A stretch of 64,000 nt of DNA. Source: Flaviramulus sp. BrNp1-15 (GTDB lineage: Bacteria > Bacteroidota > Bacteroidia > Flavobacteriales > Flavobacteriaceae). How positions within the stretch are numbered: position 1 is the stretch's first letter; each line of letters opens with the position of its first letter. Under the pieces are notes generated by a model that saw only the letters and a program-made list of their open reading frames with translations, had not been told where the DNA came from and did not search any database. The DNA is taken from positions 1-64,000 of the forward strand of contig NZ_CP092099.1 of the NCBI RefSeq assembly GCF_022259695.1. The letters run 5' to 3'. Positions 26,823-35,705 of this stretch are shown here, piece by piece. The translations under genes and the position numbers were made by a program.

Positions 26823-27203
26823 TTAAAAATCTCTTTTTATAAATCCTGAAGAATAAACACTTTCTATATATCCTCCTTCTTGTAATAAAATGAATATTAA
26901 ATATAGAATTAAGAAGATAGCAGTCCAAACCACCATACGTCTTAATGCTTTAACTTCATCTCTCATGTGCATAAAATCCCAAGTAATGTAATAAGCTTTT
27001 ACAATAGTTAAGATTATGAAAATCCAGTTTAAAATTTTCATGCCTAAAAAATTAGCCATTAAAGATTCTGGTTTATATATACCTAATACAACTTCAATCG
27101 CTGTTACTATAGTTAAGAAAATTAAAACTCCCCAAATTTTTTGAGTGTTTGATTTAAATTTAATTAAACCTCTAAATATTTCTAATTTATGTGCGTCTGC
27201 CAT
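26823..27203 (-). CDS. Cytochrome c oxidase subunit IV-like protein
   Basis: A 126-residue protein with three membrane helices (about 21-42, 53-72, 84-105), matching the prokaryotic cytochrome c oxidase subunit IV family (COX4_pro). The segment ILTIVKAYYITWDFMHMRDE is typical. It follows the subunit III gene by 18 bases and is the last gene before a terminator. Confidence 0.9.
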   Translation of the reverse strand: MADAHKLEIFRGLIKFKSNTQKIWGVLIFLTIVTAIEVVLGIYKPESLMANFLGMKILNWIFIILTIVKAYYITWDFMHMRDEVKALRRMVVWTAIFLILYLIFILLQEGGYIESVYSSGFIKRDF

Positions 27204-27221
27204 TTTTTGTTATTATAAAAA

Positions 27222-28202
27222 TTAAACTAGGTAGAAGAATGTAAATACAAATACCCAAACTAAATCTACAAAGTGCCAGTATAAACCAACTTTTTCAACC
27301 ATTTCGTAGTTTTTGCGTCTTTCGTAAGTTCCTAAAATCACATTAAAGAAAATGATAATATTTATAACTACTCCAGAAAATACGTGAAACCCGTGGAAAC
27401 CTGTTATAAAGAAAAAGAAATCTGCAAACAAAGGAGAACCATATTCATTAACATGTAAGTTAGCACCTTCTACAACCGCTTTTCCATTTTCTTTTATTTG
27501 TCTTAGAGATTCTGCTCTAGACAAAACTGTTTTTTGACCCTCTTCATTTAAAATTTGGGTTCTAACTAAAACATTTTCATGAGATTCTAAACCGTGTATA
27601 ACCTCATCAACAGTATATGTTGGAAGTGTTCCTTCGCTTACAAACCATAAACCGTTTTTACGCTCATGCGCAGTTCTGTCTTTTTCGCCTGCTGTAACAA
27701 AATCTCTTAAAGCTACTCTATGTCCATCCGTATCAACAAATTGTAAAATGTTTCCACCTTTTGTTTGAATAGCACCATAATCACCTTTTATAAATGTTGC
27801 CCACTCCCAAGCTTGAGAACCAACGAATATTAAACCACCTATAATGGTTAAAAACATGTAAAGTGTAACTTTAGCTTTATTTAAATGATGACCTGCATCA
27901 ACCGCAAGTACCATAGTTACAGACGACATAATAAGTATAAACGTCATAAAAGCCACATAAATCATTGGTAGCTCTTGACCGTGTAAAAACGGTACGTGTG
28001 TAAATACCTCATCGGCAATTGGCCATGAATCTATAAACTTAAATCTTGAAAATCCGTAGGCTGCTAAAAACCCAGAAAATGTTAAAGCATCTGAAACGAT
28101 GAAAAACCACATCATCATTTTACCGTAACTTGCTTTTAGTGGTTGGTTACCACCTCCCCAAGTTTTTCCTTCTGTTCCAGTGTTTACAACTGTAGTACTC
28201 AT
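27222..28202 (-). CDS. Cytochrome c oxidase subunit III, long form with internal insertion
   Basis: The 326-residue protein has subunit III helices before and after an unusual hydrophilic insertion of about 100 residues (about 130-235). N-terminal helices include MMMWFFIVSDALTFSGF; the C-terminal half has FFFFITGFHGFHVFSGVVIN and VGLYWHFVDLVWVFVFTFFY. Subunit III supports the proton-pumping core. A shorter homologue is encoded immediately upstream in the transcript, so the oxidase probably has two subunit III-like chains. Confidence 0.92.
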   Translation of the reverse strand: MSTTVVNTGTEGKTWGGGNQPLKASYGKMMMWFFIVSDALTFSGFLAAYGFSRFKFIDSWPIADEVFTHVPFLHGQELPMIYVAFMTFILIMSSVTMVLAVDAGHHLNKAKVTLYMFLTIIGGLIFVGSQAWEWATFIKGDYGAIQTKGGNILQFVDTDGHRVALRDFVTAGEKDRTAHERKNGLWFVSEGTLPTYTVDEVIHGLESHENVLVRTQILNEEGQKTVLSRAESLRQIKENGKAVVEGANLHVNEYGSPLFADFFFFITGFHGFHVFSGVVINIIIFFNVILGTYERRKNYEMVEKVGLYWHFVDLVWVFVFTFFYLV

Positions 28203-28339
28203 ATATAATGGTTGTTATTTAAAAGTGGGACAAAAATAATCAAATTATTTATCTAATGAAATATCAAACCCTAAATTATAGGGACTTTAAAAAAAAGTGT
28301 GTTTTGATGTTTGATAAGCTCTTATAAATTCTACAAAAA

Positions 28340-28921
28340 TCATCTTACAAAATATAAAAACAAAAAGAGATATACCCACAGTATATCAATAAAGTGCCAG
28401 AAAGTTGCCGCCAGTTCGAAACCAAGCATTTTAGTGGCATTATATTTTTGTTTAAAATGATTATAAATTACGACCAATAAACAAATTAACCCAACAACTA
28501 CGTGCAAAATATGCACAACAGCTATTAAATAAATGTAAGACATGGTTACATTACTAGTTGGACCCGTAAAATTATAGCCTAAATCTATGATTTGTTGAAA
28601 GCCTGAAAATTGATTTAAAATAAAAACAACGCCTAAAATAAGTGTTATGAATAACCAAAGTGATGTTGCTTTATTATTTCCTTTTTTTAATGCTTGTTTT
28701 GCTAAAATAAATGATACACTACTTAATACAATAACTACTGTACTTATTATAAAAGCATTTGGTAATACAAAATCTTTTAACCAATCTGGCCTGGAGCTAC
28801 TTACCACAAAAGCACTTGTCCATCCTGCAAACGACATAATAAGTGAAATAATGCCAAACCAAAGCATCATCTTTTTTGCTCTACTATTTTTTTCTTCTTG
28901 AGTACCTTGAGTTAAATCCAT
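28340..28921 (-). CDS. Cytochrome c oxidase subunit III-like protein, short form
   Basis: A 193-residue five-helix membrane protein with the subunit III hallmarks VVHILHVVVGLICLLVV and LAATFWHFIDILWVYLF. It lies 2 bases after the haem O synthase gene. It lacks the large insertion of the downstream paralogue. Paired subunit III genes are, as I recall, usual in Bacteroidota. Confidence 0.92.
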   Translation of the reverse strand: MDLTQGTQEEKNSRAKKMMLWFGIISLIMSFAGWTSAFVVSSSRPDWLKDFVLPNAFIISTVVIVLSSVSFILAKQALKKGNNKATSLWLFITLILGVVFILNQFSGFQQIIDLGYNFTGPTSNVTMSYIYLIAVVHILHVVVGLICLLVVIYNHFKQKYNATKMLGFELAATFWHFIDILWVYLFLFLYFVR

Positions 28922-28923
28922 GG

Positions 28924-29817
28924 TTATCTTAAAAATTTATCTATAACGTAAACAATTTGTACTAATGTAATATACGATACACTTACCAGCATTAATTGTC
29001 TAGCTGCTTTTTCAGTCATTAATTTAAATAATCGTATGGCATAATACAACATCCACAAACCTAAAGCAAAAACAATTATCGCAGCAATTATTGACAATTC
29101 CAATCGTCCTGTAAACCCAAAAACAGGAATAATAGACACCAGCATCGTCCAAATAGAGTACATTATGGTTTGTACTGCAGTTCCTTTATCTTGTTTTCCT
29201 GTTGGTAACATAAAAAATCCTGCTTTTTCATAATCGTTAAATAAAAACCAACCAATAGCCCAAAAGTGAGGAAATTGCCAAAAAAATTGTAACGCAAATA
29301 AAGTTCCTGGTTCAATACCAAAATTGTCTGTTGCTGCTACCCAACCTAACATAAATGGGATTGCTCCTGGAATAGCACCCACAAAAACAGCCAATGGTGT
29401 TTTTGTTTTTAATGGTGTGTAAACGCACGCATATAAAAAGATAGAAATAGCACCAAACATAGCTGTTTGCTTGTTAATGGTGTACAATATTATTATACCT
29501 AATAATGTAAAAACAGAAGCTATTATAAAAGCAGTTGTAACAGACATTCGTCCTGAAGGAACAGGCCTATTTTTGGTACGACTCATTAATGCATCTAAGT
29601 CTTTTTCTATAATTTGATTAAAAGCATTGGAAGCTCCTACCATAAAATATCCGCCAAAAGCCAGTAAGATTAACGTTTTAAAATCAACGGTGTCTACACC
29701 TAATAAATAACCAGCAATAGAAGAAAACACAACACTTAATGCTAATCGCATTTTGGTGATTTCTTTAAAATCTGAAATTACAGAAGGAGTTGTTAATGAA
29801 GATTTTGAGTTACTCAA
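28924..29817 (-). CDS. cyoE: Haem O synthase (protohaem IX farnesyltransferase)
   Basis: Adds a farnesyl group to haem B, the first step to the haem A used by the aa3 oxidase in this window. The 297-residue polytopic protein has the prenyl-diphosphate binding motif NAFNQIIEKDLDALMSRT followed by KNRPVPSGRM, and FFWQFPHFWAIGWFL. It is the first gene of the oxidase subunit III/IV operon and has a good promoter match upstream. The name ctaB is equally used. Confidence 0.95.
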   Translation of the reverse strand: MSNSKSSLTTPSVISDFKEITKMRLALSVVFSSIAGYLLGVDTVDFKTLILLAFGGYFMVGASNAFNQIIEKDLDALMSRTKNRPVPSGRMSVTTAFIIASVFTLLGIIILYTINKQTAMFGAISIFLYACVYTPLKTKTPLAVFVGAIPGAIPFMLGWVAATDNFGIEPGTLFALQFFWQFPHFWAIGWFLFNDYEKAGFFMLPTGKQDKGTAVQTIMYSIWTMLVSIIPVFGFTGRLELSIIAAIIVFALGLWMLYYAIRLFKLMTEKAARQLMLVSVSYITLVQIVYVIDKFLR

Positions 29818-29854
29818 TATATTGTTTTCTTAATCGCTTTTAATAATGCGAGTG

Positions 29855-29885
29855 CAAAGATACACCATAAAACCATTTTGAGCAA
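29855..29885 (-). promoter_or_regulatory. Promoter of the cyoE/oxidase operon
   Basis: On the minus strand TTG (29885-29883) and TATCTTTG (29862-29855) are separated by 20 bp and fit TTG-N17-23-TAnnTTTG. The start codon of cyoE is 37 bases downstream. Confidence 0.6.
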
Positions 29886-29935
29886 TGCTATCTGTATTTT
29901 TAATATCTTTATAAATGTTTTAATATTAGATACTT

Positions 29936-30802
29936 ATGAAGACATTAAAATGTTTAACTTTTATTTTCTTTATTTCAATAACATTTTCTAATTATGCACA
30001 ACGAAATTTTGATGATGTTATTATTGAAACCGTAAAACTTTCAGATAACGTTTATATGTTAGTCGGAAGTGGCGGTAATATTGGTGTTTCTACTGGTAAT
30101 GATGGTGTTTTAGTTATCGACAATCAATTTGCTCCTTTAACTCCTAAAATTCTAGAAGCTATTAAATTATTAAGCGACAAACCGGTTAAAATTGTAATGA
30201 ACACTCATCACCATGGCGACCATACAGGCGGTAATGAAAACTTTGGAAAACTTGGCTCTACCATAATAGCGCATGATAATGTAAAAAAGCGCCTTGAAGC
30301 TGAAAGACCAAAAATTGCTTTACCTGTTATTACATTTAATGACAAATTACATGTAACCATAAACGGTGAAGATGTTGCTGTTTTTCATGTTGAAAATGCG
30401 CATACAGATGGTGATGCTCTATTATACTTTACAGAAAGCAATGTGCTACATACCGGCGACACTTATTTTAATGGAGGATATCCTTATATTGATTTAAATT
30501 CTGGTGGAAGTGTTGACGGTTATATTAATGCCATAAAATCTGGATTAATGGTTATTGATGATGACACTAAAATAATTCCCGGGCACGGAAAAATATCTAA
30601 CAAAACAGAATATAAATCGTATTTAAAAATGTTAGAAACCTTAAAAACTATTGTTCTAACCGAAATCGAAAATGGTAAAACTGAAGAAGAAGTTGCCAAT
30701 AACGAAAGTATCACAAAAAAACTTGATGACTTAGGTTACGGAAAAGGCTTTATTAACGGCGAAAGAATACGACGTATTTATTATAATAGCTTGAAAAAGT
30801 AA
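29936..30802 (+). CDS. Exported metallo-beta-lactamase-fold hydrolase
   Basis: A 288-residue protein with signal peptide (ending SNYAQ) and an intact metal site: HHHGDH at residues 91-96, the later ENAHTDGDALLYF histidine, HTGDTYFNGGYP with the bridging Asp, and IIPGHGKIS. The fold covers beta-lactamases, lactonases, glyoxalases and others; nothing visible fixes the substrate, and resistance should not be assumed. It is monocistronic and convergent with the RemB-like gene. Confidence 0.9.
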   Translation: MKTLKCLTFIFFISITFSNYAQRNFDDVIIETVKLSDNVYMLVGSGGNIGVSTGNDGVLVIDNQFAPLTPKILEAIKLLSDKPVKIVMNTHHHGDHTGGNENFGKLGSTIIAHDNVKKRLEAERPKIALPVITFNDKLHVTINGEDVAVFHVENAHTDGDALLYFTESNVLHTGDTYFNGGYPYIDLNSGGSVDGYINAIKSGLMVIDDDTKIIPGHGKISNKTEYKSYLKMLETLKTIVLTEIENGKTEEEVANNESITKKLDDLGYGKGFINGERIRRIYYNSLKK

Positions 30803-30808
30803 TGAAAC

Positions 30809-30831
30809 ACTGAAACAAGTTCAGTATGACA
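30809..30831 (-). repeat. REP-like hairpin element, CTGAA/TTCAG type
   Basis: Read on the minus strand it begins TGTCATACTGAAC and closes with a CTGAA/TTCAG stem. It lies 6 bases after the hydrolase stop. The same type recurs at 47262-47287 and 48410-48427. Confidence 0.7.
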
Positions 30832-30858
30832 AAAAAGATCCCGATATTCATCGGGATT
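30831..30858 (-). terminator. Intrinsic terminator after the RemB-like gene
   Basis: Arms ATCCCGAT (30838-30845) and ATCGGGAT (30850-30857) around ATTC. On the minus strand it is followed by six T residues. It abuts the REP-like element. Confidence 0.8.
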
Positions 30859-30910
30859 AATTCAACTAACTATTTTGAATACGCTTTTAGCTTTTCTAAA
30901 TAGAGTTTCA

Positions 30911-33010
30911 TTAAAAATCAAAATACCAATTAAATAAATCGGTTCTTAAACCAAAATTAAACCAAACCGTATTAGTTTTAAATGTTGTTGTAGTTGTTGC
31001 GTCTGGGTTAAAATTTCTAACTGTAATATCTGTGAACAACTTTAAGTTAGAAGCTGGATTTATCAAATAACCTGCTTGTAAATTACCATTAAAAACTTTT
31101 GTTTTTATACCTTGACCAACTTCAACACCTGTATCAAAAGGTCTGTCGTTGTAGTTTCTGTAGACGTCTGCACCGTAACTAAAATTATCGGTTCCATCGT
31201 TAAAATCCAATCCACGTGTACCAAAAATTAATTTTGCATCAGCAAACCAACGTTTATAACGATAACGCCCAATTAAAATAGCTTCACTAAGATTAGCGCC
31301 CCATAAATGCGCCATAGATTGATTATTGTGCCCATAATTTGTTGCTATGGTATTATGCGAATACGTATATGGGCGAATTCTGTTGTATTCAAACTGAAGC
31401 AATAAATTATCAACCTTAAAAGCATTGAAATATTTTACTCCCAATTGATAACCAAACTTGTTTTTCCAACTTTTATTACCGCCTTTTATATCATTTAAAG
31501 AAAATTCATCTAAAACAAATTGACTATACACATTCACATTATCGCTCCATTTGTATTTTGCTGAAGCCCCTAAAATTGCATTTCCAGCATCTTGTCCTGT
31601 TTCAAATTCAATAGCTCGATAAAAAATAATTGGATTTAAATAGTTAACATCAAATCCACGGTCGTTAGCGTTCGTCCAAATTACAGATTCAAACAATCCT
31701 AAATTAAATCGTTTTGATACATTCCAACTTAAATAATGGTTTGCCATATATTTGGTTAAAAACGCTCCGTCTTCTGTAACTTCTGGACGCACATCTTTTA
31801 ACCACAACCAAGTATTTGTATATTTTATTTTCCAAAATTTTGTGTTCAATTTTAAAAAGGGATGCGGACTCGCCACATCACTTAAAAGCAATGAACGATA
31901 ACCGTCTCCTATAAAGTTTTTTCCATGACCAAACTGAATATTAATAAATTTAGCTGGTGCAAAAGATAAGTATGCCTCTGCAACTGGATAGTCATAAGAA
32001 TCTGATTTAAATCGTTTTGCTATGCCACGACCCGGAATAATTGCTGGATCTGGACCAAAGGCTTTTAAAGTTTCGGAGTACTCATTTACGTATTGAGCAA
32101 AACGACCTTGGCTTTCAAAAACTGAAGCATAAAAATTTAATTTTTTTCCTAATCCTCCTTGAACCAAAAACCCTCTGGTATTGTTGTAAGTGGAGTTAAA
32201 ATCGGCATCAGTATCTTTCCCAACTTGTAAATCAAAAATAGGATCTATAGTAAACCAATAATCTTTACTCTGCAATTCTACCAAATGCTCATTCCATAAT
32301 TTTCTTCCTGCCCAAGTATCGGTTTCTCTTTTTAATTTTTCTTTTTCAGCATTAAAATCATAGAATTTTGAGACTTCCTCATAAACAAATGGTTTTGAAG
32401 CCGTATGACTATTAGTTCCAATAAGATTCATATTTCTATCAAATCTCGAATAATCACTATGTGTAAATTGAATGTTTAACTGACTATTATAAGCCTTGTT
32501 TTCAAATACTGTTAAACTAGAATTTACACTATCAAATTCGCTTTTTGCTGCTTCTTCAAGCTTAGAGATTCCGTTTGTTTTTTGACTTTCCTTAGTTTCA
32601 ACATTTTGATCAACTAGTGGGATTTTAATATTTATTGAATACTGCTTGAAAGTTTTTCTACCATTATAAGTGGCTGGTTTTATTTTAGGAAAGGTTGAAA
32701 ATACTCTTTTAGCCTCATCCTTTAACTCACTATATATTGCATCAGAATAAATAACTTTAAAATAACCTGTAGTATCTACCTCAAAAAGTACAGCAACTTC
32801 TCCTTTATAATTTTCTTTTATTACTTGCTCTGGCACCTTGAAATTATCATAAATGTGTCCGAACACATTCTTATCAAAACAATTTTGCACAGCATTAATA
32901 TCAATATTTTCACAATTAGGAAAAACAGGTGGTTTTTCAGTTAAAAATCTATCTTGTGAATACGTATTAAATTGAACTAAAAGTAGAAGTAGAACAATGA
33001 ATTGCTTCAT
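30911..33010 (-). CDS. Probable RemB-like outer-membrane protein with N-terminal TonB-C-like domain
   Basis: A 699-residue exported protein (signal peptide ending FNTYSQ). Residues about 25-130 resemble a TonB C-terminal domain, with FPNCENIDINAVQNC and GEVAVLFEVDTTGYFKV. The remaining ~450 C-terminal residues are a beta-barrel of the capsule-assembly Wzi type (FGHGKNFIGDGYRSLLLSD, WLKDVRPEVTEDG, HYLSWNVSKRFNLGLFES). Proteins of this layout are annotated as gliding motility protein RemB in flavobacteria; that naming is from memory. It follows two TonB genes whose C-domains share its cysteine-pair motif. Confidence 0.75.
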   Translation of the reverse strand: MKQFIVLLLLLVQFNTYSQDRFLTEKPPVFPNCENIDINAVQNCFDKNVFGHIYDNFKVPEQVIKENYKGEVAVLFEVDTTGYFKVIYSDAIYSELKDEAKRVFSTFPKIKPATYNGRKTFKQYSINIKIPLVDQNVETKESQKTNGISKLEEAAKSEFDSVNSSLTVFENKAYNSQLNIQFTHSDYSRFDRNMNLIGTNSHTASKPFVYEEVSKFYDFNAEKEKLKRETDTWAGRKLWNEHLVELQSKDYWFTIDPIFDLQVGKDTDADFNSTYNNTRGFLVQGGLGKKLNFYASVFESQGRFAQYVNEYSETLKAFGPDPAIIPGRGIAKRFKSDSYDYPVAEAYLSFAPAKFINIQFGHGKNFIGDGYRSLLLSDVASPHPFLKLNTKFWKIKYTNTWLWLKDVRPEVTEDGAFLTKYMANHYLSWNVSKRFNLGLFESVIWTNANDRGFDVNYLNPIIFYRAIEFETGQDAGNAILGASAKYKWSDNVNVYSQFVLDEFSLNDIKGGNKSWKNKFGYQLGVKYFNAFKVDNLLLQFEYNRIRPYTYSHNTIATNYGHNNQSMAHLWGANLSEAILIGRYRYKRWFADAKLIFGTRGLDFNDGTDNFSYGADVYRNYNDRPFDTGVEVGQGIKTKVFNGNLQAGYLINPASNLKLFTDITVRNFNPDATTTTTFKTNTVWFNFGLRTDLFNWYFDF

Positions 33011-33070
33011 TTTTTTATTAAGAATTATTTTAAGAGTGAAAGATACTATATTTTTAATAATACCTCATTA

Positions 33071-33104
33071 AAAAACCGCTATCATTATAATGATAACGGT
33101 TTTA
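33071..33104 (-). terminator. Intrinsic terminator after the first TonB gene
   Basis: Arms AAAACCG (33072-33078) and CGGTTTT (33097-33103) enclose a second inverted pair, TATCAT/ATGATA, and the hairpin runs into T residues on the minus strand. Confidence 0.82.
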
Positions 33105-33127
33105 AAAATTAATATTGTAAGACTTGT

Positions 33128-33916
33128 TTATTGTACTTGAAAAATGATAGGTAAGTTATAAATAACCCCAACATTTTTATCGCGTTGTTTACCTGGTGTC
33201 ATTTCCGGGATAAAATTAATAACTCTAACCGCTTCTTTATCTAATTTAGGATGAGGCGATCGTGTTTTAATATTGGTTACATGCCCTGTTTTATCTATGG
33301 TAAATTCTACATCAATTTTTTGCTTACCTGTTAAACCATAATCTACAGCGATATCACTACCATTGAACTTTCGTTGAACAAGTTTGGTGATTTTTTCAGA
33401 CATACACTTTTTTCTTTCATTGTTGTTTTTTGCCTTTTCACAACCTGGATAAATTGGTGCGTTTTGTATTGCAAAAAAAGGAACATTCTCAGGCTCTACT
33501 GGTTTTTCTGGTAAATCAGGAATAGCATCTGGGTCAAGAACTGGGTTCTTTATTATTGGTTTAACTGGTGTATCAATAACTGGATTCAAATCAGTCTCAT
33601 TAGAAACCTGTTTATAGCTATCAGGTTGTTTACTCTTCTTTTGTACGACAGGCTCAATTAATTCAGGTACTTCTGTTATAACAATTGGAATATCTATATA
33701 AGTAGGTTCTTCCAATGGAGGTAAGTCGCCATATTCATGAATAGTAGTTTCAAACTTCATTTCAAGCAAACCAAAGGTTGCCAGTAAACAAACAATCAAC
33801 CCTATTTGAAAGTAAAAGGTTGAGTTTTTTTGTAAATTTGCATCATGCTTTTGTGATTTTTTCACGATTTCCCCATTTTGCCGAATGGGTTCGTGAGTTT
33901 TCTTAAGATTACTCAT
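33128..33916 (-). CDS. TonB-family energy transducer
   Basis: A 262-residue protein with one N-terminal membrane helix (about 32-48), a proline-rich periplasmic spacer (about 60-150), and a TonB C-terminal domain (about 185-262) with IDVEFTIDKTGHVTNIKTRS, PKLDKEAVRVI and PGKQRDKNVGVIYNLPIIFQ. TonB couples the proton gradient to outer-membrane receptors. The C-domain is preceded by YPGCEKAKNNNERKKCMSEK with two cysteines. It is a tandem paralogue of the next upstream gene. Confidence 0.93.
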   Translation of the reverse strand: MSNLKKTHEPIRQNGEIVKKSQKHDANLQKNSTFYFQIGLIVCLLATFGLLEMKFETTIHEYGDLPPLEEPTYIDIPIVITEVPELIEPVVQKKSKQPDSYKQVSNETDLNPVIDTPVKPIIKNPVLDPDAIPDLPEKPVEPENVPFFAIQNAPIYPGCEKAKNNNERKKCMSEKITKLVQRKFNGSDIAVDYGLTGKQKIDVEFTIDKTGHVTNIKTRSPHPKLDKEAVRVINFIPEMTPGKQRDKNVGVIYNLPIIFQVQ

Positions 33917-33970
33917 AATTATTATAGTTAAAATGTTAATATTATGATAAAGTCACAATAAGCATACCAA

Positions 33971-34007
33971 AAAAAGAAATCCCGTTACAAAACTGTAACG
34001 GGATTTT
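33971..34007 (-). terminator. Intrinsic terminator after the second TonB gene
   Basis: Arms CCCGTTACA (33981-33989) and TGTAACGGG (33994-34002), extended by AAAT/ATTT pairs, with a T-rich tract on the minus strand. The two TonB genes therefore end in separate terminators. Confidence 0.88.
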
Positions 34008-34030
34008 ATATTATTTAAACTTAACTAAGT

Positions 34031-34750
34031 TTAATCTTGAACTTGGAAAATTATAGGTAAAGAATATGGAACGTTTACCGGTTTACCACGTTGTTTCCCT
34101 GGCTTCATTTTTGGCAATAAACCAATAACTCTAGCAGCTTCTTTTTCTAAACCTGGGTGTGGTGCTCTAGCACGAATACCTGTTATATTTCCTGTTTTAT
34201 CGATTTTAAATATCACATTAATACGTTGTCTACCAGATAATCCTAAATCACTGGCTAAATCTGTATTAAATTTTTTATTCACAAATTGTGATATTTTTTT
34301 AGACATACAGTCTCTTTTTGCAGCATTGTTTCCGCTTTCACATCCTGGAAAAACTGGAACGTTTTCAATTACTGAGAAAGGTACATCAATATCTTCTTCT
34401 ACTTCTTCTACTTCTACCTCTTCAACTTCAACAATTTCTGTTTCTTGATCAACTTCTGTAGACTCAATAACTGTTTCTTCTACTTCTTCTTCATCCTCAA
34501 CAATTTCTATCACTTCTGGCGCAGCAGGTGGTGGTGGAGGTGGTGGAGGTGTTTGAATTTGTTCTGTGATTGGAATTTCTTCTTCTAATTCTTCATCAAG
34601 ATTTAATTGCCCGATATCAATATCAGATTTGTCATAAGTTTTGTAATTGATAGCATAGTTTGTTAAAAATAACATTAATGCTAGACCAATAGCGAAGTAT
34701 AGTGAGCTGTTACGCCCTACATTTGCTTTAGGATTTTTTTTAGGTTCCAT
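34031..34750 (-). CDS. TonB-family energy transducer with polyproline and acidic spacer
   Basis: A 239-residue TonB protein: one membrane helix (about 16-33), an octaproline stretch near residues 70-77, a strongly acidic Val/Glu spacer (about 80-125), and the TonB C-domain with INVIFKIDKTGNITGIRARA, PGLEKEAARVIG and PGKQRGKPVNVPYSLPIIFQ. The entry to the C-domain is FPGCESGNNAAKRDCMSKKI, matching the paralogue at 33128. The spacer chemistry differs sharply between the two, which may separate their partner sets. Confidence 0.94.
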   Translation of the reverse strand: MEPKKNPKANVGRNSSLYFAIGLALMLFLTNYAINYKTYDKSDIDIGQLNLDEELEEEIPITEQIQTPPPPPPPPAAPEVIEIVEDEEEVEETVIESTEVDQETEIVEVEEVEVEEVEEDIDVPFSVIENVPVFPGCESGNNAAKRDCMSKKISQFVNKKFNTDLASDLGLSGRQRINVIFKIDKTGNITGIRARAPHPGLEKEAARVIGLLPKMKPGKQRGKPVNVPYSLPIIFQVQD

Positions 34751-34809
34751 AATTTATTCGTTTATCAAGATTGCTAAAATAACTATTTATTTATCAAAAA
34801 AGCAAGTGA

Positions 34810-35187
34810 TTAAGATTTTTTAACGTGTAATCTGTTTTTAAACCACAATGCTAATGATGTCAATAACGCCCCAAGGGTATTTGCCACAACATCGTAAATA
34901 TCTAAGGCTCTTGAAACTGTCATTGTATCTTGTAATACCTCAATAATTATACCAAATAATACAGAGAGTATAATTGCAAAATAAATAGCTCGTTTTTTTT
35001 TAAATTTAAAAGAATTTACAAAGGCACTAAACCACAAAAATACTAACAAGGCGTAGGCAAAAAAATGAAATAATTTATCGCCAAATGAAACACCTATGTT
35101 AGGCAAATCATTAATAGTAATTAAACTAACAGTAGCTAAAGCTATTGAATATATTAACGTGATTATTAGTGCAAATTTTTTAAGCAC
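34810..35187 (-). CDS. VanZ-family membrane protein
   Basis: A 125-residue protein with four membrane helices and the VanZ-like phrases [17 protein letters not shown] and [21 protein letters not shown]. The family name comes from a teicoplanin-resistance accessory gene, but small chromosomal homologues like this have no proven role. It overlaps gcvH by 8 bases, an association I recall as common in Flavobacteriaceae. Confidence 0.88.
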   Translation of the reverse strand: MLKKFALIITLIYSIALATVSLITINDLPNIGVSFGDKLFHFFAYALLVFLWFSAFVNSFKFKKKRAIYFAIILSVLFGIIIEVLQDTMTVSRALDIYDVVANTLGALLTSLALWFKNRLHVKKS

Positions 35188-35560
35188 CTATAAGTGTTTT
35201 ATAATCATCGGCAGACATTAAGCCATCTACTTGTGAGAGGTCTGAACACTTAACTTTTATCATCCAACCATCTCCGTAAGGATCTGTATTTACTTTTTCT
35301 GGCTCATCTTCAAGCGATTCATTAAACTCAATAATTTCACCAGATAATGGTAAAAATAAATCTGATACTGTTTTAACAGCTTCAACCGTTCCAAAAATTT
35401 CTTCGGCTTCTAATGTTTCATCTAATGTTTCAACCTCAACATAAACAATATCTCCTAACTCACCTTGTGCAAAATCTGTAATACCTATGGTTGCCACATC
35501 TTCTTCTATCTTAACCCACTCGTGATCTTTGGTATATTTTAAATCTGATGGAATATTCAT
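35180..35560 (-). CDS. gcvH: Glycine cleavage system H protein
   Basis: The lipoyl carrier that shuttles the aminomethyl group in glycine cleavage. The 126-residue protein has the family opening [20 protein letters not shown] and the lipoylation site Lys63 in [19 protein letters not shown], and a normal C-terminus. No other glycine cleavage genes are nearby. It lies downstream of sprA, with a REP-like element in the gap. Confidence 0.96.
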   Translation of the reverse strand: MNIPSDLKYTKDHEWVKIEEDVATIGITDFAQGELGDIVYVEVETLDETLEAEEIFGTVEAVKTVSDLFLPLSGEIIEFNESLEDEPEKVNTDPYGDGWMIKVKCSDLSQVDGLMSADDYKTLIGA

Positions 35561-35643
35561 ATTCTTAATTTAATATTTATTTATTCAGCAAATGTATTTA
35601 TTCAAAGTTTAAATTCAAACCCTTAACTAATAATTGTTTTTAA

Positions 35644-35669
35644 GACCTTTCGACTGCGCTCAAGGTGAC
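35644..35669 (-). repeat. REP-like element, TTGAGCGCAGTCGAA type
   Basis: The plus-strand core is CTTTCGACTGCGCTCAAGG followed by TGAC. On the minus strand it reads TCA, CCTTGA, a GCGCAG loop and a TC-GA-AAGG return arm with a two-base bulge. An identical core occurs at 48336-48362. Confidence 0.75.
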
Positions 35670-35705
35670 TTTAGATAAGGTATTGGCTTTTGTCTTGTAT
35701 TTAGA

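Noticed and set aside
28261-28283. CCCTA/TAGGG hairpin downstream of the short subunit III gene
   Set aside because: The stem has only 5 bp and the following tract on the minus strand has just three T residues; it is too weak to call a terminator.
29936-30802. Antibiotic resistance beta-lactamase
   Set aside because: The metal site is that of the broad MBL fold; no feature specific to class B beta-lactamases was recognised.
34810-35187. Glycopeptide resistance gene vanZ
   Set aside because: Only the small VanZ-like membrane domain is present, in a housekeeping context beside gcvH, with no van cluster.
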